Assembly (NCBI GenBank): GCA_963662175.1
Contig: OY759216.1
Span: 44,967,087-45,031,086, forward strand
Origin: Aradus depressus
Taxonomy: Eukaryota; Arthropoda; Insecta; Hemiptera; Aradidae
Length of the DNA: 64,000 nt
Direction of reading: 5' to 3'
Position numbers and translations under genes: made by a program
Part shown: piece after piece, positions 1-12,800 of the stretch
Position numbering within the stretch: position 1 is the stretch's first letter
Layout: each line of letters opens with the position of its first letter
Notes under the pieces: model-generated
The model's database searches: none
What the model saw: only the letters and a program-made list of their open reading frames with translations
What the model was told of the DNA's origin: nothing

Positions 1-148
1 TCTCTCAAGCCTTTCATGTCATATTTATTTTTATTATTTTATTTTATTTTTATTATTTTTGTATAGTACCTACATGTCAGCCCAGCCGCTGGTTGTGCAT
101 TTTTTACATAGTTGTGGCTTTCAATAAATAAATACAAAAAAAAAAAAA
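1..148 (+). repeat. Possible 3' end of a non-LTR retrotransposon
   Basis: T-rich stretch, then a short mixed segment ending in aataaataaata and a run of 13 A. The signal plus A-tail layout resembles the LINE 3' ends elsewhere in the window. No coding remnant is visible because the window starts here. Confidence 0.35.
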
Positions 149-164
149 TTTTAAGGTGGCCTAT

Positions 165-455
165 AAAGATTTCTGCAAGGATATCTAAGGATAGATTATT
201 GATTAAGTTATAAATATAAGCTGTATCTTGTAAAATGTAGTTAGGTCCCGGCGGAAAGTGGTCTCAATTTTCGTTTGATTTCGACCAAAATCTAATCAGA
301 CCTAAGTTGGAACATGACAGACATCATCGCAAAAATGGTCAAAACATATTCAGGGGACCTTGAAATGTGAAAATCAGTTGAAACTTCGATCTCCTCGGGT
401 TTTCAAACGATTACAATACGACCTTATACTATAGGGACAAGAAAGTAATATTATA
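165..455 (+). repeat. Dispersed repeat D, copy 1
   Basis: Diverged but collinear with 49895-50205: shared blocks include aagttataaatataagc, aaaatctaatcagacctaag and the ending aagaaagtaat. Non-coding; class unknown. Confidence 0.5.
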
Positions 456-848
456 AACATGCATACAATATCAGTGTTGCGATATCGAATTTAAGAAATA
501 TTTACCAAAAACCGTATTATTGTGCCAGTTCGAACAACAACAGTCTCAAGTGTTTCCTTGAAACTTCCAACAAGTATTTCACCGATTTGAGAGCATTCAT
601 TTATTCTTTTTTTTTTTTTTTTCAATTTTTTGCAAGGGATATAAGCTTTACTGCGACCAAGATGATCTGTGTAAAAATGGACGATAGACGCTAAAATGCA
701 TTAATAAAATTAGAAAAAAATTAATTCAGGCATTTATAAAAAATATGTATTACTCATCAAACATAGTATTGTGGGTTTCTGATATGTCAGAGCAGAAAAT
801 AATTGCTGTAAAAACTCATAATGTTGAGTGCATCAGGAAAAACATATC

Positions 849-1550
849 TTAAAATCTAATTTTTTTACAAAGATCAGCTTTGTGTACAGTTTTCGATGCA
901 ACATCCTGTAGTTCAGTATTAATTAGTTTTAAAATTTTGTTATGGAACACTTGAGTGAACAGTTTCAAAACTGAATTCTCGAAATAATAAAAGTAGCTAC
1001 CACTGAAGTGAAGTCGTACGGGTCCCATATTGTCAATACTTACATGGTCCAGCTTGGTGGCACACTGATCTCCATCCATCTCGAGTGTTACCTGGACACT
1101 GACAGAGTTCAAGGACGAAGAGGCGAATACTCCGCGTCGAACTGTGAAGAAACGGCCCAGAGTCAGAAGACACATGTTAAAGTTGGCTTCCATATTGTTC
1201 AAACCGAGCAACGCCCTGAGCACTATTTGGTGTCCAGTCCTGGAGATAGTCATCGTCACATTGCCTGCCCGTCGAATCGAAGCCAAATGTCCCAACGAGC
1301 CTTGTCGACAGTCAATGGTGGCAGAAAGTCGAAGTGAAGTCCACGATCTTGCCCCCTCCACTTGGTCAATGTAAAGTGTGTCTTTGGTTAAAAGTTCAGA
1401 TCGAAACCGATCGATCAGATTGTCAAAAAGTTGATTCAATACGAGAGTAGTAGCTAAACAAGCGACACAACAAGAGAACAAACACAATAACTGCAGCATA
1501 GTGAGTGCTGGTGCATCACGGCTTCCAACAGCCATATGACTACCAGACAA
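849..1550 (-). CDS. Secreted protein resembling mite group 7 allergen (TULIP fold)
   Basis: Open frame of up to 233 residues without introns. A hydrophobic leader follows Met18 (MLQLLCLFSCCVACLA), so translation probably starts at Met6 or Met18 and the product is secreted. The body has the pattern of group 7 mite-allergen-like proteins of the lipid-binding TULIP/BPI superfamily: an early amphipathic helix, SIRRAGNVTMTI, LGLNNMEANF, and a C-terminal amphipathic helix after VRLHFSGSY. Length fits the family (about 200-230). Ligand and role are unknown. It lies about 5 kb past the Egfr stop on the same strand. The family call rests on pattern similarity only; upstream exons are possible. Confidence 0.55.
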   Translation of the reverse strand: MSGSHMAVGSRDAPALTMLQLLCLFSCCVACLATTLVLNQLFDNLIDRFRSELLTKDTLYIDQVEGARSWTSLRLSATIDCRQGSLGHLASIRRAGNVTMTISRTGHQIVLRALLGLNNMEANFNMCLLTLGRFFTVRRGVFASSSLNSVSVQVTLEMDGDQCATKLDHVSIDNMGPVRLHFSGSYFYYFENSVLKLFTQVFHNKILKLINTELQDVASKTVHKADLCKKIRF

Positions 1551-2269
1551 CCAAAGATAATGAATGATAGCAGACAGGGAACAAGAAATGCGGAATCAGT
1601 TGTTTATGAATTTTCAATGAGTCATGGATGGTTTCCAAAAAATGATTCATAACCCGTGACAAATTCTCACTATTGGACAATTACAACTTTCACAGGCGCT
1701 CTTTTAATCTAATTAATTCAAAAGATACAATATTAACGATAACTACAGATATAATGAACAATGATAAGAAGACATTACAACCACGAGAATATTCTTCATA
1801 CTATCAACCACATCTTATCTACATCACAGAAAATTTAAAAAATCTCTTTACCAAACAATATGATGTGGTAGAAAGCCGGTTGGCTACCATATAATTCGTC
1901 GCTGCTAACCCAGCAGATAAACTGTCATCAATAAAAGGGGTACAATCATTGTAGATCATTTCACATTTCTTGTTTGATATAAGACAGAGTAACATTATTA
2001 TTACTCCTTATAATATTGTATCTAATCATATCTCGATCTCTTTCAAAAGAAGCGAATGAGCTTAGTATGCAACTGAACGAGCAGCTTATATGGAATTTCC
2101 AATAAATGTATAAAGAAGACCGAGGTAATTTGTAACAATTTTCATCGATTTTTAACGTTATCTATGAAATACAATTAATTCTCCCCCGGACCGGATTCGA
2201 ACCCACCGCGCTCGTGGTGAGTACATGCAACCAAATAGAAATAAGTAACAGCCATCTTTGGATACCGAA
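1551..2269. other. Intergenic, nothing recognised
   Basis: AT-rich with only short chance frames. At 2190-2212 a short minus-strand stretch resembles a tRNA B box (ggattcgaaccc on the plus strand), too isolated to call. Confidence 0.4.
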
Positions 2270-2475
2270 GGAGCTGTTAGCGTGCCAGCTTAGTGAGCTC
2301 AAGATCGCGGGTTCAAAACCGGATAGAGGCCCTTAGGTTTTTTTTTATCTGGGAAATAAAAGAAACCTTGGTGAATAAAAATTCAGGGTAGGCAAAATTT
2401 AGGACTCCCATAGTAGAGTCGGGCTCATGTCCATCAAAGCGCTCTGGTAGTAGGCGATATGACATAATTGAAACT
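2270..2475 (+). repeat. tRNA-derived SINE, diverged copy
   Basis: Starts in a degenerate tRNA-like head (gagctcaagatcgcgggttc), then the SINE body blocks aggcccttagg, ttagggtaggc..aaatttaggactccc, gagtcgggctcatgtcc and gcgctctggtagtagg. An internal part of the body is deleted. Confidence 0.75.
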
Positions 2476-2699
2476 AAGTAACTATTAGATTTCGTTTTAT
2501 GAAAATAATGCAATTTTATAATTGCCTAACCATATCGAATTTCACAAAAACACGTCAGAACGTTTCTGAGGCTTCCCCAGAAAAACGGTAAACTGGTTTG
2601 ATACTAAGCTAGAGATTTGAGGTAAAAATCTTCACTGTTCTTGTTAAATAAAGGTTGAGATTTAAAGGCGTATATCAATAAATGAAGAACATTTATAAT

Positions 2700-5600
2700 A
2701 TTTTATTTTATCTTTATTAAACAGTTATAATAAAGTATAATATGTACACAAGAATTAATTACCTAAAGTATAAGAATTATTCACATAAATTACAAATAAA
2801 ATAATCTTTTCAAGATAATATAGTTCGAAAAATGAATACTATTAGATTTGGGGTACTTGTTTTATATATATTTACAAAGAAAAGTTAAACATTAATTTCA
2901 GTAAGAAAAACAAAACATTAAAATTTTCCAAACAGGTGCAATCAATCATTCAATAAAAAAAGTGTTTTTTTTTATAGTTGTTACATTGTAAAAATATGTG
3001 ACAAAACGACTTATTTTTATAGAATGTCCTGTCCTTTTACAAGCTGTGAAAGCATGTACACAATATATATTTTCACAGCTTGTAATTACATACTTTCTAT
3101 TTAAATTCTATTTCAAAAAATGTAATTATGCAGTTAATAAATGTGCCGAAGAATTTCTTGTCAAGTGCTTACTGAGATCATAAGAAAAGGCATCCCACAA
3201 GATATTGAATTATTATTTCTGTTCTAACTTAACATTACACCTATCATTTCAAGAGTTCAAAAATAAAATAATAATTAAAAAATAAGCGTAAACCTGTAAT
3301 GCACAAAGTGCGGGACACATTTCAGCATAATAAGTATTTCATGAATCACAATAATAAAAATTCAATATCATAGAATAGGAATGGTTCATGTGTAACAACC
3401 ATGAATGATATTATTTTTATATAGTTAGAAGATAACGTCAAGTTTGCCTGTGTGCTCTACAGTAGTCGCTCTGACTATTGCAACAGGAAATGTTCATACC
3501 TACAAATCTGTTTTGATTTTCCCAATGCGTATTAATGAGTCTCAATTATGCGAAATGTCGCATCGATGAGCTCAAGCGTAAAACGTCGTAGATCACAAAA
3601 AGGCAAAAGAAAAATTATTTACGGCGTCATTGTCACATCTGCATATTATTGTCAAGTACCTTAAATCATAGACTTATGTCAAGGTACGAAAATAAAATTG
3701 AAAAATATAGTTCTGCAAAGGAATTTTCGAAACATTCAATTTTTTCTCATAGAAAAAGAAGACGTCTTCCCACTGTTTTGTTTCCAACACAACTGTGTCA
3801 TCATCAGTTGCACATCCCACCCCTACAATGTGTTTCATACGACTCCACACTCTAAATGTGGAATTTCCCACTGATGATGATTGTGTTGAAAACCGGTTCT
3901 GGTTGGAAATAGAACAGTGGCTTCTCACTTTTTATTATTTCATCAAATTGTCTAAAATCTTTAAAACTTGTTTCATAGTTAAAAAATAATAATAATAATA
4001 GTTATTGAAGGTTTTACTACAATTTTTCCTCATATTCTCGAAACATTTGACTATTTACAAGTAACATAGAATAATAAGTTACTTGTTAATGGTCAAATTG
4101 TTCCAAAATTTGATGAAAAGTGTAGCAAAAGTGTCCATAACTATTATTATTTTTTGATGTACAATAATAATTATATTACTGAAATTATTACAGTAACTAT
4201 ATAAAAATTACCTCAGAACATATACATTTTTTCATCTTCAATTTTTTGTACAAAAAACAGTCAACATTTTCTGTATACTACAACTGTTTTCTGTCTCGAG
4301 AAGTCGACGCGTGGTGGAATGTACATATGAAAAACATTGGAATGTATCTTGAACAGAATAATAGTGATTTTGAATGAAGCCAATATTTGAGTGGAATAAT
4401 TTTAAAACTCCGCCCTTCAACGAAAGTTTCTTCTTAGTACTCATTACAATAACATATAACAATAATAATATTGCAAAAATACAATTATACTTCTTTTCTT
4501 TTATATTAAAAAGAAGAAAAATAATAAAAACGAACCAATAAAATTGTATTGAAATATTTTAACATTATCACAGTCGGTCGTCTTACTAACAATATGGGAA
4601 AATTTCTAATAATTATTATGATTTAAGTATTTAACAATTAATGTTTAAAAAGTAATCAACATTTTTTTAAATATAATTTCTTAAAGAACAATTGTATTTG
4701 ATATTTGTTCACACTAGAAATTATCCCATTTCTTTTCAAAATATGTATATACAATATAGTAAGTAATGTGATTGTAAGTACATTGTATACCTCTTCAAAG
4801 TAATTTAGAAATTACAATGATAAATATATTATTGAGAAAAAAAAAACCTATACTAGTATCATATACAAAAATAAGCCACCCATAAAAATGGCACGTTTTT
4901 AGTAAAATTTACAATTTATTTAACAAATTCGTATCTGTGTCCAGAAAAAAAAGTATTTATCCACTTTATATATATATATATTTTTTTTTGTGTTATAATG
5001 CTTAAATATTCCAGCACAATGTTGTATTGAAAAAAAAAATACAAATTTACAACTGCTGGAATTTTTCGAAGAAAATATGGACTTCATACTTTTTTTTTTT
5101 TTTTTGGAGTACAGATCTAGATCACCTTCAAGGAATATACATACACATTACAAAATTAAATTAAAAGAGAAAACAATTGAAATAAGCGCAAAAATATATC
5201 GATGGCATATGTATCATTTGGAAAGTAGTTCCTTGCAGAAAAACGATACACAATTTCAAATTAAGTTCCGTTTCACAGACTTTCGTGGTTCCTATTATGG
5301 CCAAATATATATATTTTTTTGTTTTATCTACAAAATAAAAAATAAAAATAAATGACATAGCTATACAATGAATGGAAGGAGTAATAATAAATACTAAAAC
5401 TATAAAATTTGCACTTTAAAGAATGGGCTAAAACCCCACCAACTATCTCTTTCTAATATTAACATTTCTGTACATCACTTTAAACCTTTAGTTTACAACA
5501 AAAACCCGTCGTACATTCTTTTGACAATGACTTATCAAATATATGAATTTCTTATCAAATACATTTTTCATCCACATTATCTTTTTCTATTGCGTAGAGT

Positions 5601-6585
5601 TTCTCAAGGATTTTTCTGTAAATGTAGATACTTTTTTCGGAATAAAAATATTTGAACAGGAACTTAGGTGAAGAGAATAAGTTTTAAAATTAATTATTTA
5701 TGTTAACATAGTATTTAGGCCCGATAATAAAATAAAAAAGGCTTTTGTCTGTTCTCTCAATTATAGTCTCATTTTTGTGTTTTACTTCCTTATTTACAGT
5801 CTACTTCATTACCATTTGACGGGAGGGCTGAGCCTTATTGAAAATGTAGTGAGTTATGCAATTTATGGAGAATTTTCGTGGAGGGGGAATCTCAAATTGA
5901 AGTACCCACAGTATTATGCAAAGTTTAAAATTCTAGGATATATCTGTGCCCAGCACAGTTCTACTATATAAAATAACCAAGGCACTTAATGCAACGTTAA
6001 ACTGAGAGAAAAATAAATAGTGCAGAATTCGTCGCAAGCCATATAATATAAATGAATTCAGTAATCGCAAGATACAGATCTCCAATTTACAATAACGTAA
6101 ATTTCACAATAATTAATCAAATTAATTCTTATTGATCGCAACAATCCCTTATCTTTAACAAACAAAATATGGTTAAGTGACTGTACCAAACAAACCGCTG
6201 GCTGCATCTAATATTTATCACTGGAACTAACAATTCATGAGAGAATTTTGACGATAACACTTCTTGTCGCAAGAGAGCAACATTAAATGTTACTGAGGCA
6301 CAATTTTAGCCACTTAATAACTAGGATTTATGAAAAATTTCTGGAAAAGAGATTTTTTTGACTTAAATTGGTCCATTTGGTTCCTCAACAACTCAATTCT
6401 TGCAAGGGAGCGAAAAATCCTTGAAAAACTGGATACGCAATGTTTCTAAAGCTGAATGAATTCCATTGTTGTATTTTCTTTTTTATAATCAAAAGAATGT
6501 AGTATCACTTACAATTTTATATTTTAAAAACGAATCACTGGATTCTGGCAAGAATTAAGAGAAAACGTCTTTGAGACAAACAAAG
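2700..6585 (-). other. Egfr 3' flank with probable 3' UTR
   Basis: AT-rich sequence after the Egfr stop with no coding signal. The 3' UTR must start here. Minus-strand AATAAA hexamers occur for example at 4915-4920 (about 1.7 kb after the stop) and near 2714; I cannot tell which is used. An inverted hairpin pair at 3781-3900 is listed separately. Confidence 0.4.
3781..3900. repeat. Inverted pair of hammerhead-like PLE terminal modules
   Basis: Plus strand 3871-3893 has ctgatgatga..ttgaaaa; minus strand 3812-3781 has ctgatgatgacac..ttggaaa. The two arms face each other with about 60 bp between. CTGATGA and GAAA flanking a helix resemble hammerhead-like cores of PLE pseudo-LTRs; the plus-strand helix is weak. 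Confidence 0.4.
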
Positions 6586-6854
6586 TTAAACTGTTGTCTC
6601 ATTCCTGCGGAGCGGCTGAAGTTCCCGCTGAAGTCGGTCAAAGTCGTTGTAGTACTCATGGTCGGACTCTTCCTCGGAGGACTTCTGATGAGGTGGGAGA
6701 CCGGCTGGAGGTGAGGGGGCCGGATGAGGGATCCCCAGACTCTGCCCGATACACAGATGGTACTCAGGATTGTCCACCATCCCTGCAGCTCCGGCCGGAA
6801 TGAAGTCTGGGAAGTGTCGAAGACCTCCCGTCTTACCACCGTCTAGTTGGTCCA
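6586..6854 (-). CDS. Egfr: Egfr coding exon 19: end of tail and stop
   Basis: Residues 1311-1399 and TAA. Contains MVDNPEYHL (an NPxY site for PTB adaptors such as Shc), a Pro-rich stretch, [11 protein letters not shown] and [13 protein letters not shown] at the C terminus. The terminal block matches the conserved end of insect EGFRs. Confidence 0.95.
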
Positions 6855-9800
6855 CTGAAATCAAACAAAAACAGTGTTTTTATAAAATATGTCTTAGATT
6901 ATCATGTATCCTGTGTGATCATAGTAAAAGTACCTACGTCAAAAAAGTAGATTTTGAGATATTGACGAATGAAGAAAACTCCACTTTAAGATAAATCCGT
7001 TGATCTTGAAAGGTATTGTGCATAAATTTAGTTTAAATTAAATAGTGGAGCAACGAAAATTATAATCCCATACTTATGCAGTTTTACAAGAAAAAAAAAA
7101 CTGTGGAAACGACATAAGTCGTATAAAACTCTCTTTAGCTCTTCTGAGCCTCTTGACGGTATAAGCCACACCGAAACCGGAAGCCAATAAAGAAATTTCA
7201 CAGGACATCTCTTATATTTTATGCATCCATCAATCAAAAGAGTGCACTTTTAAAAAAACATCTTAAAATACATTAACAAAAATGGAAAGCAGGAAGAAAA
7301 ATGAAAACAGCAACACTATATTTTTACAAAATATATATAGAGTATAATATGTACTAGTGTACCGCTTTAGTTAGTTATTGTGACTATATTTTTTATTATT
7401 ATTTCCATAATGAAGAACGCAAAAATATATACGGAGGAAGAAAAACAGACCGAAATAAAACAGAGCCATTGGAACTGACAACAAAAAAAAAACTTGAAAA
7501 AACACATTCGCATCGTCAAAGTTTAGAGGGAAAACATCCGAGGAGAAAATTCAGCTCATCCCATAAGAAGTAATATAGGTTTTTCCAAATTTTTTTTTAT
7601 TGTTTACTTTCTTAGGCAAATTGCAAAATTGAAAACATGGATTAATAACTCACTTTTTCCGCCTATTATAGTGAGAAAAAACTGATTTTCTACAGAAATA
7701 GCACCCTTCAGATAACCATCGGTACCGGAGTAGTCTTCAGTACTTTTTAATTGGCCAGCGGATGGAAGAGGTAAAAAGGACCGTCGTTTTATTTTTCGGA
7801 TCAAAACCCAAAGTGTTTTTCAAAAAGGGAATTAAAAATTTAGAAGTAAGATGTAGAAAAAGGTGGAAATGGTGGATTGATTAAAAATTAACACATTTTT
7901 CATACTAGAATACCAAAACTGACAATACTTATGTGATGAGCTGATATTTTCGTTGACATTGCGGAGGCCCCTTTGATACATAATGGAATGGTTCATATTT
8001 ATGTTTATATAAAGAGGGGTTTACCTGATGGTATCTTGGAGTCTCCAATGAGGTCCATGTACGCTGTGGTGGCCTGGCTCTGGTGGGGGGAAGGCATGAG
8101 GTAGTCGTCTTCGTCAAGAGGCAGCTCAAGCTTCAGGTCCCCCACCTGGGCCTCTCGTCGGCTGCTCAGACCCTCGTCCACACCACCTCCCACCATCTCA
8201 CAATCTGAAAACCCCAAAAAATCAGGTATAATATCATTAATTTAAGGTATTTTGGAATGAATAAAACATGAATTTGCTTCCTAATGCTTTATTTTACAAT
8301 CAGAACAAGTTTTCTGTACTATTGTGTCATAACCAGTGGCACATATTTACAGAAATACATAGACATAGTGAAAAATGAAGGCATCAGAGTACACAGAATA
8401 ATGCAACGTCTGCCACCAATTAAGTCCGGTCCACAATAACACTGCGGGTTAGGTCAAACACTCCTTAAAGAATGCGCGAGTGAGATACTCTAATTTATGT
8501 TTTACACTTATTTGTTTATAAAACCGGTTGTAAAATAAAGCTGTGGGCAGACAAATTCGTTTTATTCATTTTATAATATACATATGAAAATGAGGGCGCC
8601 CATAGGACAAAGGTAGCCTATTGTGCTCAAGATCGCGGGTTCAAATCCAGATGAGGTCTTTAGGTTTTCTTTATTCAGGAGGTAACAAAACCTTGACAAC
8701 GTCCTTCGGAGGGGATGTTATATAGCTGTGCAAAGTCAGATGCTCGTTGAAGACGCACACCCCACACTTAGGGAAAATCCATGCTGTTCTAAGGACCTTG
8801 TTATATCGGCAGCCACGAAAATATGCAGATGAGACCCACAATATCATCGTCACCTTGTTGCCACATCTCATCATTTACAATCTACATATCAGTAGAATCT
8901 CCTGAAGAGAACAAAGAACTGCTAACCGACAAGAATAGACAGGCATTGTTGCTGATTCAGTGAGGGCTCCGTCTAGTTTTGTGCAGACAAATTCAATAAA
9001 TATTTGTAACATTTTCTAATGTAATGAACAATTTTTCAAAACACCAAGAAACGTTTAAACGCGGGTTAGAGACAAAATATTATATTATGTGGCAAAGGAA
9101 CGCGTATAAGGGATTAGGATGCTTATAGTTTCATATTTTCCCGTCAATTCTTTCAAATGTGACTTCTTTCACGACGAAACATGATGAAAAGGTCGAAATG
9201 AAGGATTGCGACCTGAGTACATGGTGACCTGAGATATATCGATATAAAAGAATACACCTCTGGAAAAATATGACTCTGAATTTAAAAAAAAGCTTAAAAA
9301 TAAGTTTTTGTTTTTTTCTACTCTGATGTTCGCTCACTAATGAAATCCTTGAATCTGGGAACTGATATCAATCACGATTTCCGTCAATATTCTTCCCACA
9401 AGTAACAAACAATAAGTTAGAATGTTACCTCTGATGGCGAGTGGGTCGGAGCAATATCTGAGAGGGTTTCGGGGGTCCCAGTGCTGGTTGGCCGAGCTAG
9501 GAGAGTCTGGCTGGGGCGAGGGACAGCCCCCACCTATACCTCCACACTTGGGCTGCAGGTACTCTTCTGTCAAGTTATCATCGCCACCATTCTCCACTGA
9601 TGTCTGCTCCTTACCCTCCTGGCCGCACTCCTGCACATATACAAAAAAAAAAGTTGGTATAATCACCGTCAATGTACATCCCCAGCTCCAATTATTTGTA
9701 ATCAACTCTTTTCACTCTCCCTCTATACTTTTTCCCTCTTCGGCCAGTTAGGTTAAAAATCAGTCTTACCCGAAGACTTTTCAATTCTCATAAAATATAT

Positions 9801-12800
9801 CGATACATTCATTACATTGCCAATTATTTGAGTTTTTAAGTTGAACCTCCACTACCCTGATCCCCACCCCCCTTTGGCTGATTTTGCGGGAAATCAAGTC
9901 ATTCTCATGGCTGACCACAGGCATACAAACAAAAACACACACAGTCATAACATTCCGATGAAAACCCGGATATAAGGATGATACATGTGAAATTAATCCT
10001 GAAAATCCGATGAACTGTTAAAGAGCTAGTTTTCATTTTATATTCTGGGACACACTTCCCGTTTAAAATGAGATGCCACAAATATTAAAGTTGGACGATC
10101 CTTGAAAGGTCCTGCAAATTTTGTGTATAAACATTCAGCTGTTTTCCCGTGAAGATCAAACAAATACACAAAAACTGAACTTGATTGAAGTCTTCTGAAT
10201 AACATGAAACGGATTTCTGATCGAAGAAAAAAATAATGCCGAAGGCAAAACAATTATAAATATATTTATAAATTGAAGTAATAATTTTATTTTTGTCAGT
10301 AATATACCTGAGACGAGTAGGAGGGTAGACGCATGAGCTTGTCGCCCTGGATGACCAGGTAGCGACCAGGGTCCCGAGCCATCTTGGCAAACTCCTCAGC
10401 GAGTTCTTTGAAAGAAGGCCGACTCTCTGCGTCCAACATCCAGCACTTGATCATAAGCATGTACACATCTATGGTGCATATGTGAGGCTGGGGTAGCCGC
10501 TCTCCCTTCTCCAGCAGTTCTGGTACCTCTCTCGCTGGTACGTTCTCATAGGGTCGGCCGCCGTAGGTCAGCAACTCCCAGATCGTCACTCCTGCACAAC
10601 AAGTATAACGTAAGTAACATGGTAAAAATCAGTGAATCACCGGCAATCTACTTCCCCAGTCTGACACTGTTCAATGCTGAATATATTCACTGCTTGAAAC
10701 GGCGTGCAGCGAAACTAAACTCAAGCAAAATTTAGTTTAACTTTCTAACACTACTGTATCGAAGGGTCAAAACTACAAGAGGGACTTTTTTTTCGGGTGT
10801 TCCAGACCCCTGTGGGCCCATACCACCCGTTCACCATATAAAGGGATAATTGTATATATTTAACTATATTATGGTGCTACGGCCGGTTGTAGGACCCCGC
10901 CACTAACCGGAGCGACATCGGTTGGGTCCTCCAACCTACCTTATGAGCGTTTCCCGAGAGAGCTCGGGATCAGGGCATCTATGTTTCATGGCAGCGTTGC
11001 GCCGAGGATGGTCAAAGGTGGGCCGTGTTACAGCACCCAGCGGTTATCCCCGGAACCACGTTATACTGCCTTCTTTATCTTCCGTCAAGAGGCCACGAAT
11101 CGACTGAACTCTGGGTAATAAGCCTCACTCATCCACTTCCGAGGGTTCAGTCGCAGGTACGATCCTGTCAGGAGTATCAATACCACCCTAGGCCCGTCGT
11201 ATAGTGGCCATTCGAGAACTACGTGTTCTGCAGTCACAACGCTCAAGAAGGAAACTACAAGACGGACTTACCGAAAGCCCAAACATCGCTCTTGTGTGTG
11301 AAGGTCCGTAGCTGTATGCATTCGGGAGCCAGCCACTTGATAGGCATCTTCCCTCCAGCCGCCTTGTACTCATCCTCGTTGATATCTAGCAGCTTGGCCA
11401 GGCCAAAGTCCGTGATCTTCACACAGCTCGGAGTCTGGACCAACACATTCCTAGCCGCCAGGTCCCTGTGCACCAGCCGCCTCTCTTCCAAGTAGGCCAT
11501 ACCTGTCCACCACAAACAATTAAAATTAATTCAATAATAAAATGAAAACAATTTTACTAGTATAAACTGAATGACAAACAATCTGAGTAAGAGAAGAAGA
11601 CAGAACGGCAGCACACACACAGAGAGAGAGAGAGAAAGAAGGAGAAAACAAATATATCAATAAAAAATAATATAAAAAATATAACATAATAGTATATAAA
11701 ATATATATAATAATATAATATAAAAATATATTTCAATCAGGCGGTGGATGTTGGGTGGGAATATGTATAATGAACATTCATATTGCAGAGACAATGGTAG
11801 ACAGGTTATATACAAGATCACCAATGCAATATAAAATGTACACTTTATATTATGTCGGGATTTATTTTTTTTAATGTATATTATTCTAATTCCCGCCCAA
11901 GAACCATCACCTGGTGAAAGAAAAAGAAATGATTTTCAATGTACTATAATTGAGATACATATGAGGTATATTTTTGAAAAACCTGTTTCATTTGCGGCCT
12001 GTTGAATAATCTCTATATTTTTTTATTTGTTAGGGAAAGCAATTTGAGATAATATAACAAAAATTGTAAATATTTCATAAAGCAATGACAATTTTTCAAT
12101 AGAACTAATCGTTTTCACATAAATCAAACAAACGCCTGAACAAATAGAAAATGAACGTCGGTTAATTTTTAGTTACCATCATTGAGGCCTAGAGAAAATA
12201 CCAGTTTTTTATATTAGTTTAAGGAACTAGTAAACGTTAAACTAGGTGCCGTGTACTTACCCCTGGCGATCTGATGACACCAGTTGAGGAGTGGTTTCGA
12301 GCCGATCCGATCCTTGTGATTGCGCACATAGTCAAGAAGACAGCCGAGCGGCATGAGTTGGGTGACTAACATCATCTCATTAGTCATGCAGACCCCCAGC
12401 AGTTGGAGTAGGTTCTGATGGTCAACACTCGCCATGATGTACGCCTCATCCAAGAACTCTTTACTTGTGTTTGCCCCTGTTCGTTCTCTGAGTACCTTTA
12501 TCGCAACTGGGATTTTCACATTTTCACCCTCGGGCACCCATACTCCCTGTAACATGTAACAATAATACTGTAATAATAATACTTATTTTCCTAAGAATTG
12601 CGCTTAATTGTAAGTGAATTATCGTGAAGACGTAAACTACAAAGAATATATAGAACATGATAATATAAATCATGAGTCATAAAAAAAGTATTCTACAGAA
12701 ATTTCTTTTCTTTTTTTTCTACAAGTATTTTTAGGATGATGGATGCTTCTCGATGTTAGTAGAAAATTAAAAAAAAAAAAGGAACGCATTAACACAAGGC

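Noticed and set aside
10922..11107. Plus-strand frames opposite or inside Egfr exons and introns (also 1008-1337, 11223-11495, 21999-22343, 27363-27644)
   Set aside because: They are antisense shadows of the minus-strand Egfr and TULIP-like frames or of the LINE tail; no family pattern.
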